Positions 45,416 through 55,230 of a stretch of 64,000 nt of DNA are shown in pieces. Positions within the stretch are counted from its first letter, which is position 1. The number at the start of each line of letters is the position of its first letter. Both the position numbers and the translations under genes were made by a program. The notes below the pieces were generated by a model. It worked only from the letters and a program-made list of their open reading frames with translations. It was not told the DNA's origin and did no database searches. This DNA is from Palaemon carinicauda. Its lineage: Eukaryota; Arthropoda; Malacostraca; Decapoda; Palaemonidae. The stretch covers positions 12,675,093-12,739,092 of the forward strand of contig NC_090744.1 in the NCBI RefSeq assembly GCF_036898095.1, given 5' to 3'.

Positions 45416-45780
45416 ATGACAAATTCGAAGATAATTTGTATTTTTCCTAACCATACAAACCTTAGCTATTTACAAAGGGTTATTACTTTTAGCGTAGCTG
45501 AAATGGCGAGCCATTAGAATTTAACGAGGGTGTATTACCCCCGCGCTAGTTAGCGGGGGGGTAGGGGAGTGGTAGCTAGCTACCCCTCCTCCCCCTCACA
45601 CACAGGTGAATACTCACTTTCACTTAGAGGTAGGACTTGTCTTGGGGGACAGGGCTGGCGGGCAAATATGTGTAAATAGCTAAGGTTTGTATGGTTAGGA
45701 AAAATACAAATTATCTTCGAATTTGTCATTTGTTCCGTAACCGAAATACAAACCACGCTATTTACAAAGGGTGACTTATC
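45416..45780 (-). repeat. Right ITR and internal complementary region of DIRS D
   Basis: Positions 45416-45474 (ATGACAAATTCGAAGATAAT to AGCTATTTACA) and 45671-45729 are perfect 59 bp inverted repeats. Immediately after, 45730-45773 (TTGTTCCGTAACCGAAATAC through CGCTATTTACAAAGGGTG) repeats the left end of the element found at 53372-53330. In element sense the ICR is therefore complement of left end fused to complement of right end, the sequence expected for the circle junction. The shared interior includes GCTAGTTAGCGGGGGGG. Confidence 0.92.
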
Positions 45781-45899
45781 CCTTAGGAAGGGTGGAAAGT
45801 CCCCAGCCATACTGGCTTTGGCTTTACCCGGGGACTCAGAATCCGAGTGAGTCGCACTCGAGAAAAGGAGTCCCTGCACCTCACAAGTTCCTTGCACCG

Positions 45900-47600
45900 C
45901 ACGGAACCATGTGGCCTACGTAAGCTTGTGTGTGAAGGAAGAAGTGTGACCCGTCTTAGGCAGTTGACCTGGAGTTCCAGAAGGAACTCTGGGTTAAGAC
46001 GTTCCCAATACCACCTCGTCAGGGTATGGGGGACGCGACAGTATTGACTCAATACTCGGAACACAAGGAAGCATGGTTTACCTGCAGAGGTTCGAGGTCA
46101 GCTATGCAGAGACCAGGATGCTGCTTCCCCGTAGAGGGGATGATGAAGAAAGAAGTAAGGGCCAGACATACTTCTTTCGTTCATGCAGACTAAAACCTGA
46201 TAACAATGCCCTCAACCTTCTGCTACCTGTCCAAAAAGGAGCCTGAGGTTAGACCAGCTGTTGTGTAGCCACCACAGAGCGATAGAAAACGTATCGAGAC
46301 TCCTGTGGGTCACGCCCTGCAGGAAGCGGGCTGCGAAGGTCATCAGACGCTTCCAGACTCCAGCTTGTAGCACCTGCGTCACAGAGTAGTATTACTCGAA
46401 GGCGAGGGACGTTGCGATGTATCCAACATCGTGCTGTAGGGCGACGTGACGGGGGAGGGTCTGAAGACAGGTCGAGATGAATGTCCTTGAGTCCGGGCTG
46501 AAGAGGTATACTGGTGACTCTCCCCCCATGTCCTCCTTGTGTTCCCAAATCGGCTGCAACTGAGGCCAAACTGCAGCTGTTCCCAGGGCTAACCTCTCGA
46601 TTCCTGTACTGGCAAGAAAGAGAAGGTCTTGGGACATCAGACACAGAATGGAGACTCAAAATCTTGAATGAATCGGACCGAAGGGTCGGGACCCTCAGAT
46701 TCTGAGTCTAGCCAACAACTCAGGAGCGAGCCTGAATGTTGCCTTCCCCTCTTCCTTAGAAAGGGGGGGAGTAGTAAGAGACCAAGAAGATTGCTTACAC
46801 ACTGGCCGTGGCCAGAGTGAGCAGAAGACCCAGGGCGGAATACAATCCGAGGCCTGTCGTAAAGGGTCTTGAGAAGATCTCTTAAAGGACTAAAAGTCCG
46901 AGCCATGCTCCAAGTTGGAGGTCTTCCTCCGACTAGGGCAGGGACGATCGTAGCTTCGCATGAGCGAGGATAGATCCAGCGGGCAGGAAAAAGTTATTCC
47001 TTTAAGCCTGAAGGTCAGGGAAAGGCTGAGCGACAGGCTTCATTGCCAAGAGCGGAAAGGAGTTTCCTCCCGCCGAAAGGCAATAAGACCGTTATTGCTG
47101 GAGAAGAGGCCTCACGGGAAGAGGTACATCTCCCACGGCACCAACCACCTTAGACTCTTCATTTTGCCTGGGAGACCCCTGTGGATGACTATCGCAGATG
47201 ACGCGACCTCCGTACCGCGACTGTAGCGGGTTGTCTCTTCTAGAGGAGGAAGCGTAGTGTCTCCAGGCATGAAGCCGAAGCGACGCCCCGGTTCGGGAGA
47301 GATGTCGCAGTGTGGTTGCTTGAGTAGTCTGCGCCGTGGGAGAAGCTCTCCCGGGAGTTCCGTCAGGGGAAGCAGAGGGTCCAGAAACCGTTCTGCACAT
47401 AGTCCCAGTGGAGCTCTCCCATTGAAAGGTTGACAGACAACCTGGTTTGTTGAGACCCATTGTCCGCAGACAAAAAGGAGGGAAGACGCAGGCGTCGAAG
47501 TTGTCCCACCATCACCGGAATGCATCTTGCCAGAGTCTCGGGGTCTGAGACTGGGGGGAAAACTAGCGGAAGCTTGAGGTTCCAAGCTGTCGTGATCAGG
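45900..47600 (-). pseudogene. DIRS D tyrosine recombinase
   Basis: The minus strand holds a decayed YR in several frames. Near 46437-46390 it reads LQHDVGYIATSLAFE, where HDVR has become HDVG (catalytic Arg lost). After a stop comes VLQAGVWKRLMTFAARFLQG, then VTHRSLDTFSIALWW (46365-46255), matching the C-terminus of element A's YR. The N-terminal part is spread over overlapping frames at 47585-47092 and 46659-46392, and I could not align it fully. Confidence 0.78.
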
Positions 47601-48190
47601 TCCCCCAGACCAGCACTTGCTGGTTACCCAAGGTCAAAGACCCCTAGGTACACTCTCTCTATGAGGCTCTGCTCGGATAGTCTGAGAGAAACATTCCCCT
47701 GCCTGGAATGAGAGAGCCGATGGTGGAATTGAGAGAATCTCAATCATCCCGATATCTCTACTGCAAGATGTGAAGGTGTGAAAATGCGTCCCCTGCTGGT
47801 TAGCATGAAGTCGACACGCAACGGGGCGACTTGGCAGGAGCGGTAGGATCTGAAGAGGGGCCAGACTAAGGCCCTTAAGCCTGCCTGAATGATGGAGAGG
47901 TATCCTTCAGGTCTTGACCATAGGCCTGGACCGGAACATGCCCCCCCCCCCTTTCCTTTGACGAGTCCGAGAACCGCATCAAGAATGTGGGGAAAGGACG
48001 AGAATATCCACTACCATCAAGAGGCTCCATAGGTCAACACCCATTGCAGGTTTAATAGTTCCGCTGGTCCCATAGGGCCAGGGAGTCCGGTTAAACATTG
48101 CCTGAAGCCACCGGAACTTGGATCGCCCCACATGGAACTTATCCTGAGGCGACCGTTCGGACTATAAACGGGTCAATGAGGAAAGAAGAA

Positions 48191-48661
48191 CTAGGAAACG
48201 TTCCAAGGTAGGGCTGAAAACTCTGCTTGACTGAGAACAGGTACTGCGACTCTCCTCAGTCTTGCCACGGTGAACCGAAAGGAAGGCTCGGAGGATGTGG
48301 TAACAGAATCTGGCGTCCCCAGGTGGCCACCCATCCAAGTACCGACGTTGCTTAACCTCGCTGGACGGACGAGAAGCGGGGTTCCAACGTGGTAAGGCGG
48401 TTGACTCAATATCATGGCCAGATACTCCAGATGTTGAGGCAGAGGAAGAGAAGGCTCCAAGCAAAATACCATGAGCCCACACTCATGGTCAGCATTCGGA
48501 AGCTTTTCCCGGCGCTGAAGAAGGTCGAAACCCGAGCCTACCGGAGTTGACCAGCCCTCCAAACAGCAGAGGAGGCGGAAGTCTGCACCTGAGCGGCCAA
48601 GAGGAAGGCAGGGAGAGTTCTCTGGGGAAACAAACCTGCTATGCCACGGCGGGATAGCCAC
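48191..48661 (-). pseudogene. DIRS D reverse transcriptase fragment
   Basis: A 156-residue minus frame contains LLCCLEGWSTPVGSGFDLLQ, then RREKLPNADHECGL and LPQHLEYLAMILSQ. It matches the DIRS RT palm and thumb order (YLDDWL, then ..LLxxREKL..LCHELGI.., then S.RLEYLGMIL). The catalytic LDDW is replaced by LEGW near 48555, so both Asp are lost; this copy cannot reverse transcribe. The upstream RT core (48.7-49.05 kb) is present only as degraded sequence. Confidence 0.8.
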
Positions 48662-49067
48662 ACTGCATCATAAGCAGGAATACTTGCAGTTTAGGCTGAA
48701 TTCGACGAGCACCCTGGAAGATGGATGGAATGGAAACTGAAAGTACCCGTCCTTCCGATCCAGGGTTAAAGGAGTCCTGTCGCCTCGTTACCAGTCTGAT
48801 CGATTCTGCTGGTCTACGCTGGCCGAAGTTTGTTCGACAAACTTGATCAGGGCTGAGAGGTCGACTATGGACATCCCCTCTCAGATCCTTCCTTACAAGA
48901 AAGGATCGACTGAGGGGGCCGGGGGTGAAGCCGTCGATGATCCTAAGGAAGACCTTCGTCTAAGGTATGGATCATTCTGCCCAACCGGGCAACTCTGCTG
49001 ATGCTATGGCATAGAGGTTCAGAGACACTGAATTCGCTGACAGAGACGGCAGGCGCGATATCCTTGG

Positions 49068-49965
49068 CTACTCACAGAGATTGTGCGGGAATGGGCATCG
49101 GGAAGCTGTCATTCGGATGAGTAACCTTAAGCATCCTCCCAGCGAAAAAACCTGCAATCCTAGAGTTCGTGAACTCCTTTTAGGACTATGCCCCCCCGGG
49201 GGAGTCTCCCGTGCCATCTGTTCCTGACAGGAGGAAACTACAATTGGACACCTTGTCCCAGTTGTCGTAGCCGATAACTTAGGCCGACGTGGTTGAAAGA
49301 AAAGGGAGCTGGAGTCCTGCAGAGTCTGGAAGAAAGCGCCTTGGAGGAGTGAAACCGGAAGTCGATTTACTCCGCACAGCAGATGTTTAAGTCTCTGTCC
49401 TTGGGCAAAGACAAAACTCTTCTCAAGGATGGAAGGGTGTCTGAGGTCGTTGACCTCCATAGATGAGACACCCGAAGGAAGCCTTCAGTCAGTGCGTCCA
49501 GATGGTACAACATCGAGCTTGTCCGCAAGTAGATACTTAACGACGAAAGGCCAAGGTGCCTGAGCTCGAGAGGAGGAAAGTACCCTTGATCTTCCTGTAG
49601 CTTCCTTGAACCAAACCTCGGGCCGTAACCGAGGAGGGAAAGAACCTGGTAAGCTCCCAGAGGAAGAGGTAAGCAGACACCCCTTGTCCGATGGAGAAAT
49701 CTTCAACGGAAAGCCCCCCCGCCAAAAATCCTTCCAGGGCGGGAGAAGGAGAGAGTACTCGTGCAGGAGAGGGGACCCTCGAGACCGACCTCTTGGGAAC
49801 CAACTTCGCCCTGGGGGAAGTCACCACGAAGTCCACTCCTCTCTTTCTCTTCAGCGTAGGAGAGACAGCCGCTGGTTTGTTACCCTGGCCGGTGAGTGCT
49901 GGTTTCATAAACCTCATTAACGCCCGTGCCAGCGGATCAAACCATGTCTGCTGCTCCAAGGACAC
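49068..49965 (-). pseudogene. DIRS D Gag-like region, proximal part
   Basis: Three overlapping minus frames cover this stretch: 49965-49537 (MSLEQQTWFDPLARALMRFM, VLSPSPALEGFLAGG), 49706-49485 (PEVWFKEATGRSRVLSSSRA) and 49460-49068 (CGVNRLPVSLLQGAFFQTLQ, FQPRRPKLS). It occupies the Gag position upstream of RT in element D, is basic and proline/serine-rich, and ends near where RT should start. No domain is recognised with certainty. The Gag assignment is positional. Confidence 0.5.
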
Positions 49966-50147
49966 AAGAGTCCGAAATCCTCGCTAAGGTGAAAGGGATC
50001 GGGCGATCCTTTGGAGAGGACACGACGGTTCCTGCCTGAAAAGAAGGTGGGAAGAATGCTGTACTGACCTGTCTTCGTCCTGCACTACCAACCTGTGCTT
50101 GGATGGAGGTGATCCCGAGTGCCGCCTAGGAGCACGCGTCCCTGCTG

Positions 50148-51101
50148 CTACCACCGGCTGTGGAATTCGCCGCGAACTATGGTCGCGCGAGGGCGAACGG
50201 TCGCGCAAAGGCGAATGGTCGCGCGGGCGCGCAGGCGAGTGGTCGCGCGGGCGCGCAGGCGAGCGGTCGCGAGGGCGCGCAGGCGAGCGATCGCGCGGGC
50301 GCGCAGGCGAGCGATCGCGCGGGCGAGCGATCGCGCGGGCGAGCGATCGCGCGGGCGAGCGATCGCGCGGGCGCGCAGGCGAGCGATCGCGCGGGCGCGC
50401 AGGCGAATGGGCGTGACGGCGAGGGATCGTGCTGCCGCGTAGGTGAAGAAGATCGCTGGCGGTAAGCGATGGCGAGCAGCCTGTGTAGGTGAATGATCGC
50501 GTGATAGGGTGCGATGGTGATCAGCATCCGCAAGAGGGCGAGCGTTCAGGGTTGTGCGATGAGGAGCAGCATGCGTAAGCGGGCAATCGTGCAGGGTTGT
50601 GCGATGGCGAGCAGCATGCGCAGGTGAATGATCGCGTGAAAGGGTGCGATGGTGATCAGCATCCGCAAGAGGGCGATCGTTCAGGGTTGTGCGATGAGGA
50701 GCAGCATGCGTAAGCGGGCAATCGTTCAGGGTTGTGCGATGGCGAGCAGCATGCGCAGGTGAATGATCGCGTGAAAGGGTGCGATGGTGATCAGCATCCG
50801 CAAGAGGGCGATCGTTCAGGGTTGTGCGATGAGGAGCAGCATGCGTAAGCGGGCAATCGTTCAGGGTTGTGCGATGGCGAGCAGCATGCGCAGGTGAATG
50901 ATCGCGTGAAAGGGTGCGATGGTGATCAGCATCCGCAAGAGGGCGATCGTTCAGGGTTGTGCGATGAGGAGCAGCATGCGTAAGCGGGCAATCGTTCAGG
51001 GTTGTGCGATGGCGAGCAGCATGCGCAGGTGAATGATCGCGTGAAAGGGTGCGATGGTGATCAGCATCCGCAGTTGAGGGTCGCGCGATGGCGATCAGCA
51101 T
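50148..51101 (-). CDS. Arg/His-rich repeat protein frame in DIRS D (probable Gag part)
   Basis: A 317-residue minus-strand open frame consists largely of 15-residue repeats of three types (DADHHRTLSRDHSPA, HAARHRTTLNDCPLT, HAAPHRTTLNDRPLA), arranged as a 45-residue higher-order unit present about four times. It continues into Arg/Ala-rich repeats. The DNA period is exactly 135 bp (3 x 45), so repeat growth kept the frame. It sits between the Gag-like pieces of element D and in the same strand. Composition suggests a nucleic-acid-binding or disordered segment, but no family is recognised, and the start is unclear because the upstream 34 bp repeat breaks frame. Confidence 0.45.
   Translation of the reverse strand: MLIAIARPSTADADHHRTLSRDHSPAHAARHRTTLNDCPLTHAAPHRTTLNDRPLADADHHRTLSRDHSPAHAARHRTTLNDCPLTHAAPHRTTLNDRPLADADHHRTLSRDHSPAHAARHRTTLNDCPLTHAAPHRTTLNDRPLADADHHRTLSRDHSPAHAARHRTTLHDCPLTHAAPHRTTLNARPLADADHHRTLSRDHSPTQAARHRLPPAIFFTYAAARSLAVTPIRLRARAIARLRARAIARPRDRSPARSLARAIARLRARAIARLRALATARLRARATTRLRARATIRLCATVRPRATIVRGEFHSRW
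50205..50410 (+). repeat. GC-rich 24/15 bp repeat with GCGATCGC cores
   Basis: Units GCGATCGCGCGGGCGCGCAG plus GCGA (24 bp) and shorter GCGATCGCGCGGGCGA-type (15 bp) alternate about eleven times. It is extremely GC-rich in an AT-rich region and full of CpG. Both strands are open in all frames; the plus frames are treated as shadows. Confidence 0.93.
50491..51065 (+). repeat. 135 bp higher-order repeat (3 x 45 bp), about four copies
   Basis: GTGAAAGGGTGCGATGGTGA recurs at 50771, 50906 and 51041 (135 bp steps). Each 135 bp unit consists of three 45 bp versions beginning GCGATGGTGATCAGCATCCG, GCGATGAGGAGCAGCATGCG and GCGATGGCGAGCAGCATGCG. Copies are almost identical. Confidence 0.97.
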
Positions 51102-51385
51102 CCGTAGTTGAGGGTCGCGCGATGGCGATCAGCATCCGCAGTTGAGGGTCGCGCGATGGCGATCAGCATCCGCAGTTGAGGGTCGCGCGATGGCGATCAG
51201 CATCCGCAGTTGAGGGTCGCGCGATGGCGATCAGCATCCGCAGTTGAGGGTCGCGCGATGGCGATCAGCATCTGCAGTTGAGGGTCGCGCGATGGCGATC
51301 AGCATCCGCAGTTGAGGGTCGCGCGATGGCGATCAGCATCTGCAGTTGAGGGTCGCGCGATGGCGATCAGCATCCGCAGTTGAGC
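51062..51385 (+). repeat. 34 bp minisatellite, about 9.5 copies
   Basis: GTTGAGGGTCGCGCGATGGC plus GATCAGCATCCGCA repeats every 34 bp from 51073. The unit is a shortened relative of the adjacent 45 bp unit (shared GCGATGGCGATCAGCATCCG). Because 34 is not a multiple of three, this part cannot stay in frame and a stop appears in each frame. Confidence 0.97.
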
Positions 51386-51409
51386 TAGTAGCTGGCGAAC
51401 CATGTTCCT

Positions 51410-52465
51410 TCAGAAGTGTTGGAGAACGTTGGCGTGCCAGCTGTAACACACGTGGGCGATCCGGAGATCGCTGGCGAGCTGATGATCGCTGACGATCGCT
51501 GGCGAGATGATGATCGCTGACGAGCTGATGATCGCTGACGAGCAGAAGGCTACGCGTGGAAGCCTGCTCAAAGAAGAAGAGTCCTTGACCCCGACCTGAA
51601 CCGAAGTTCTAGATCGCGAGGGCGAACGTGGGCGCACAGGGCACGTAACAGGAACCGCAGGGAAGATCATCTTGAAAGCGCTGACGAACAGGAGAGCGCT
51701 GACGAACAGAAGGGCGCGCAGGGAAACCCTGACACGCAAGGGAAGAACCCCCGTGGGGGCAACCCTTTGCCCCGAAGGGATCGATGTCCGCCGGGAGACT
51801 GATGTCCGTCGGAAGACCGCTGTCCGTCGGGAAGACCGTTGTCCGTCGGGAAGACCGTTGCCCGTCGGAAGACGAGATTAGACTGCTGTCCATCTGCACC
51901 AAGACGGAAGATCGAGAAAAAGAAGTTGTAGGCTGCAAACGGAGATTCAAAAAGGCGCCTCAAGCACCCTTATAGGGAGATGAGAGGCCCTTACGACGAG
52001 GCGGACGGAGGGCCTTACGGCGAGGGAGGCCAACAGCAACAGCAACAGAAGAAACCTCCGAAGAGGAGTCTCTATGAGTGTACTCTCTCGCGAACGACAG
52101 AGAAACACTTCGTGGAAGAGACTGGTCAGCCAGTGACCTAAAAGGGGCAATCCTCCGAAGAGGAGCCCCTGCAGTTGCCCAGCCCCTTGAGCGAAACTGC
52201 AGGTGCGACCGCTCAGCACCAAGAGCATAGTCGCACGAAAAAAAGGCAAGAGAAGAACCCCCCAAAAGAGGAAAAGCTCAAGCCTGGACAGGAAAAAACT
52301 TCCCTCGGAAGGAAAGTTATCCGCCCAAGGAGGCAAGCCTCCTGACTGTTCTAAAATGAACTGGAGAGCTGTCCGTCGACACGGGAGTACTACCAGTAGA
52401 AGGAGACACGCCCCTGACGACAATACAAGGGGGGAGGCAGCAACAGCCGAATCCCCAGGACTCAA
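51410..52465 (-). pseudogene. DIRS D Gag-like region, distal part
   Basis: Several overlapping minus frames are open here (52465-51947, 52265-51960, 51950-51609, 51739-51410). I cannot decide which is real. The frame at 52265-51960 (GLPRRKALRPPRRKGLSSPY) and that at 51950-51609 (SRSSVLVQMDSSLI, then ARPSVRQRSPVRQRFQ) are basic and Ser/Pro-rich like other DIRS Gag segments. A local repeat of ATGTCCGTCGGAAGACC-type (51786-51880) adds to the low complexity. Confidence 0.4.
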
Positions 52466-52529
52466 CCAGACAGCTCACACCGTTGCTATATTACAGAAAC
52501 GAACTAGATCGGTAACTGTAAAAAAATAA

Positions 52530-53185
52530 AACAAATAATATTAGTACACATTCATTCCCCCGGGAAGGCTCCGAAGAGGAATCCCGAGGAAAAGGAACAA
52601 GAATTACACAACAGGCACGTGCCCTCACAACCACTTACACTCGCGGAAGGAGAGCTGTAACCAAAACAGAATTATAACAATTATAATTATGTAACTATGT
52701 AATTATGTAATTTAAAAAATGAATGAACACTAAAGAAAAAAACGAAAACCCCGAAAGGAATCGTTTTACAAGCTGAAAAATTAACAACTACAATTAGATT
52801 CATAAACTAATTGAGACAAAATGTACGGCGTAGCAACCCCACCCACACGGGAAGGAAGCTACAAGGGCGTAGTAAAACATAGTAAAAGGGTGAACGACCT
52901 CAAGAGAGAGAGAGAGAGAGAAAGACCGAAGTCAAACTCGATCGCAACCCATAAAATAGGCCGTGGTGGCCTAACTGCCGAGGCCTCCACGTAGATATCG
53001 TACACTACACACACACATCTGAAAAGGAAACTTACTTATTTCTATACTCAAATATATATACAAACATGAAAACATGTTTACATATATATTGAGTAAAAGA
53101 AAAGTAAGCGATTAAGTAAAGACAAAACAGACAATGGCTGCCAAGCGAGGACCAAGACAGAGACGTCTGTCACAGTCCGAGCCAA
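52530..53185. other. DIRS D 5' leader, non-coding
   Basis: No open frame of note. It contains a GA microsatellite (52900-52922) and AT-rich DNA between the Gag-like region and the left ITR. Confidence 0.55.
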
Positions 53186-53372
53186 AAGTGAAAGTGAGTA
53201 TTCACCTGTGTGTGAGGGGGAGGAGGGGTAGCTAGCTACCACTCCCCTACCCCCCCGCTAACTAGCGCGGGGGTAATACACCCTCGTTAAATTCTAATGG
53301 CTCGCCATTTCAGCTACGCTAAAAGTAATAACCCTTTGTAAATAGCGTGGTTTGTATTTCGGTTACGGAACA
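53185..53372 (-). repeat. Left ITR of DIRS D
   Basis: Positions 53185-53346 are the reverse complement of about 45462-45626 with very few differences (shared blocks include CACCTGTGTGTGAGGGGGAG, GCTAACTAGCGCGGGGG and CTACGCTAAAAGTAATAACC). The outermost part, 53347-53372 (GTTTGTATTTCGGTTACGGAAC), is specific to this end and is repeated in the ICR. Confidence 0.92.
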
Positions 53373-53376
53373 AATA

Positions 53377-54058
53377 AAGTTCTGAAATAAAATGTAACAA
53401 AATTATCAATTCTGAAGTTTCCTGAAAAAATATTAATTATAAGGTTTCCTGAAAAATTATACTACAGGGAAAATTATATATGACAGTCTCTGATGACTTA
53501 ATGACGATGAACACCACGACGACGACTGACAAACTTGATGACGAAGGCGACAAACAGCGTCATCCGAGAGGGACTCTCACGGAGGGCTCCCTCACTGCCC
53601 CTCTAGGGTAGACACAATGGGAGGAGACCCCAAACGAGGTTGTCCCGGCATTATTAGGGCGCTACTTGTACTCTACTTCTTGTCCTTCGAGGCTGACCCC
53701 TAAAATCTCTTTTAAACTACTACTTCTGCCTACCAAACCTCACACACAGGGAGGGCGACCACTCCCGACACACAAAACAAAGAGATTAATTCGAACACGA
53801 GTGACCTCGGCTCGAAGGACAGAGACTGCGAGAATCTGTCTCCTCCGAGGACATGAAGGAGTTGCAACGGCGTCCTTCACGGCCCGGAGTGGCATATGGT
53901 TGGACCTCACAGGTAGGCACACCTGAAAAAGAAAAAGCGAAAAGAAATTAATTCCCGACAGTTTAGGTTAACGGGAGAGTGAGACACGTCTACACCCGAC
54001 CGAGCCGAAATAAAAAGTGACTGTTAATCACTAGTGCTGTCTGAAGCAGTGGGTAAAC
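53377..54058 (-). repeat. Continuation of the ~1.66 kb array (last B half-unit)
   Basis: AAAGTTCTGAAATAAAATG, CAACGGCGTCCTTCACGG and GTGAGACACGTCTACAC continue the array exactly where DIRS D split it. This B half is more diverged than the inner ones and similarity stops at about 54058. Confidence 0.93.
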
Positions 54059-54059
54059 A

Positions 54060-54980
54060 CAACACTGTCACTATTAAACTAGATTTAAATGTTTGAGTGG
54101 AGACAACGTTGGTTGCTATAGGAAACATGGTTTCGGGCCAGACCCCTCTGAATTAACCATAGCACGATATTCAAACCCCAATTAATTGTCAAAAGAATTT
54201 CATTCAATTGAGAATGTGACAAAAATAACCTAAAGAAAAGAACTACCTCTACTTTCTACCTCTGCCCACGTCTTCGTTAGCTCTAGTTGTCTCGTCTACA
54301 TTGTCAAAAACTTTTTCCTTTCTTTACATTCCCTTTCTTTTATGTTTTTGTACATTGTGTGTTACATGAAACATTAGGTAGAGTATGCAATATAGAGTAC
54401 AGTATGTAATATACTGTACTGTATATAAATCTGACATCCGACACATCATAGGAACACCTCATTTGTAACCTGACAACCTCATGTTTAATCCCTGTATTTG
54501 GGCGATGAATAATAAAAGGCATCCGGTGATCAATGCCCAATACCTTTGGTACAAGATACACATAAAAGACTTTCATTAAATTTGCTTTGAGCTATAAAAC
54601 ACTTTTTTACCTCTCTAATTTCACCTAAAACCATAATTGTAATCTAGGCCAAATTAGGTGGAACACCACAGGTGAAAACACCGCTTAATTTCTTCACTAT
54701 CCAAGCCAAAAATGTGATTAAATTGACATCTTTGAAAGAGTTTTTAGGTTTTCCTCGTGAAACATGAGATTTTAGGAGTTTTCTCATGTATTTTAAGTCA
54801 GTATTGAGGACACTTTCTGATAGGGGGAACTATGCAAAATTCTTGGTCGGATAGAGATGAGATCCCCAGATACTCCTAAGAAAGTAGTTCGAGGTAAGTA
54901 CTCCGTGTTGGAACAACTATGTTTTAGATTTCTCATGAAATTTCAAAATATCACAGCAATGACTACTAAACAATAATTAC
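54060..54980. other. No recognised gene
   Basis: AT-rich DNA. A short palindromic patch GTACAGTATGTAATATACTG lies at 54398-54420. I see no gene. Confidence 0.55.
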
Positions 54981-54982
54981 TT

Positions 54983-55230
54983 CAATAAATTTAGGAAAAT
55001 ATTCACGGTTACTTCCTCAGCAATAGTGAGTACTGTAACACGTTTCCCTACCAAACCAGCTTAGGACTCTCTCCACCTTATTCATAGGGGGTTTCAACCC
55101 CAACCCCAATAAATTTAGGAAAATATTCACGGTTACTTCCTCAGCAATAGTGAGTACTGTAACACGTTTCCCTACCAAACCAGCTTAGGACTCTCTCCAC
55201 CTTATTCATAGGGGGTTTCAACCCCAACCC
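54983..55230 (+). repeat. 124 bp direct duplication
   Basis: Two adjacent, essentially identical copies start with CAATAAATTTAGGAAAATAT at 54983 and 55107 and end in GGGGGTTTCAACCCCAACCC. The lack of divergence implies a recent event, or an assembly artefact. Confidence 0.97.

Larger units (their letters stand above)
39505..45417 (-). repeat. ~1.66 kb higher-order tandem array (alternating A and B half-units)
   Basis: Anchor CAGCTTACCTGGAAG recurs at 41246, 42904 and 44575, giving periods of 1658 and 1671 bp. Each period contains two related halves. Half A carries CCAGTAGACAGAGGCGATAA and TGGTGAGAACATATTCTTTC. Half B carries GGAGTTGCAACG and GTGGCATGGTTGGACCTCAC. Both share GGGAGGCGACCACTCC-like and CTCCGAGGACATG blocks. 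Copies 2-4 look about 97 percent identical. The array is interrupted at 45417 by DIRS D and resumes at 53377. In minus orientation TTTTTCAG-type acceptor sequences precede the halves. Confidence 0.95.
45418..53372 (-). mobile_element. DIRS-like retrotransposon D, 7.95 kb, both termini present
   Basis: The element interrupts the tandem array. The left junction reads TTAAAAT|GACAAATTCG and the right junction GGAAC|AAATAAAG, while sister unit A1 at about 40361 reads TTAAAATAAAG without an insert. Only a shared AAAT (or AAT) lies at both junctions, as expected for tyrosine-recombinase integration rather than staggered cutting. In minus order: left ITR, Gag-like region with internal repeats, RT, RNase H region, YR, ICR, right ITR. 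It is disabled by substitutions and frameshifts. Confidence 0.88.

Noticed and set aside
50099..50465. Plus-strand open frames rich in GERSRGRA-type repeats.
   Set aside because: They arise from the stop-free GC-rich repeat. The minus strand agrees with the orientation of element D and is preferred.
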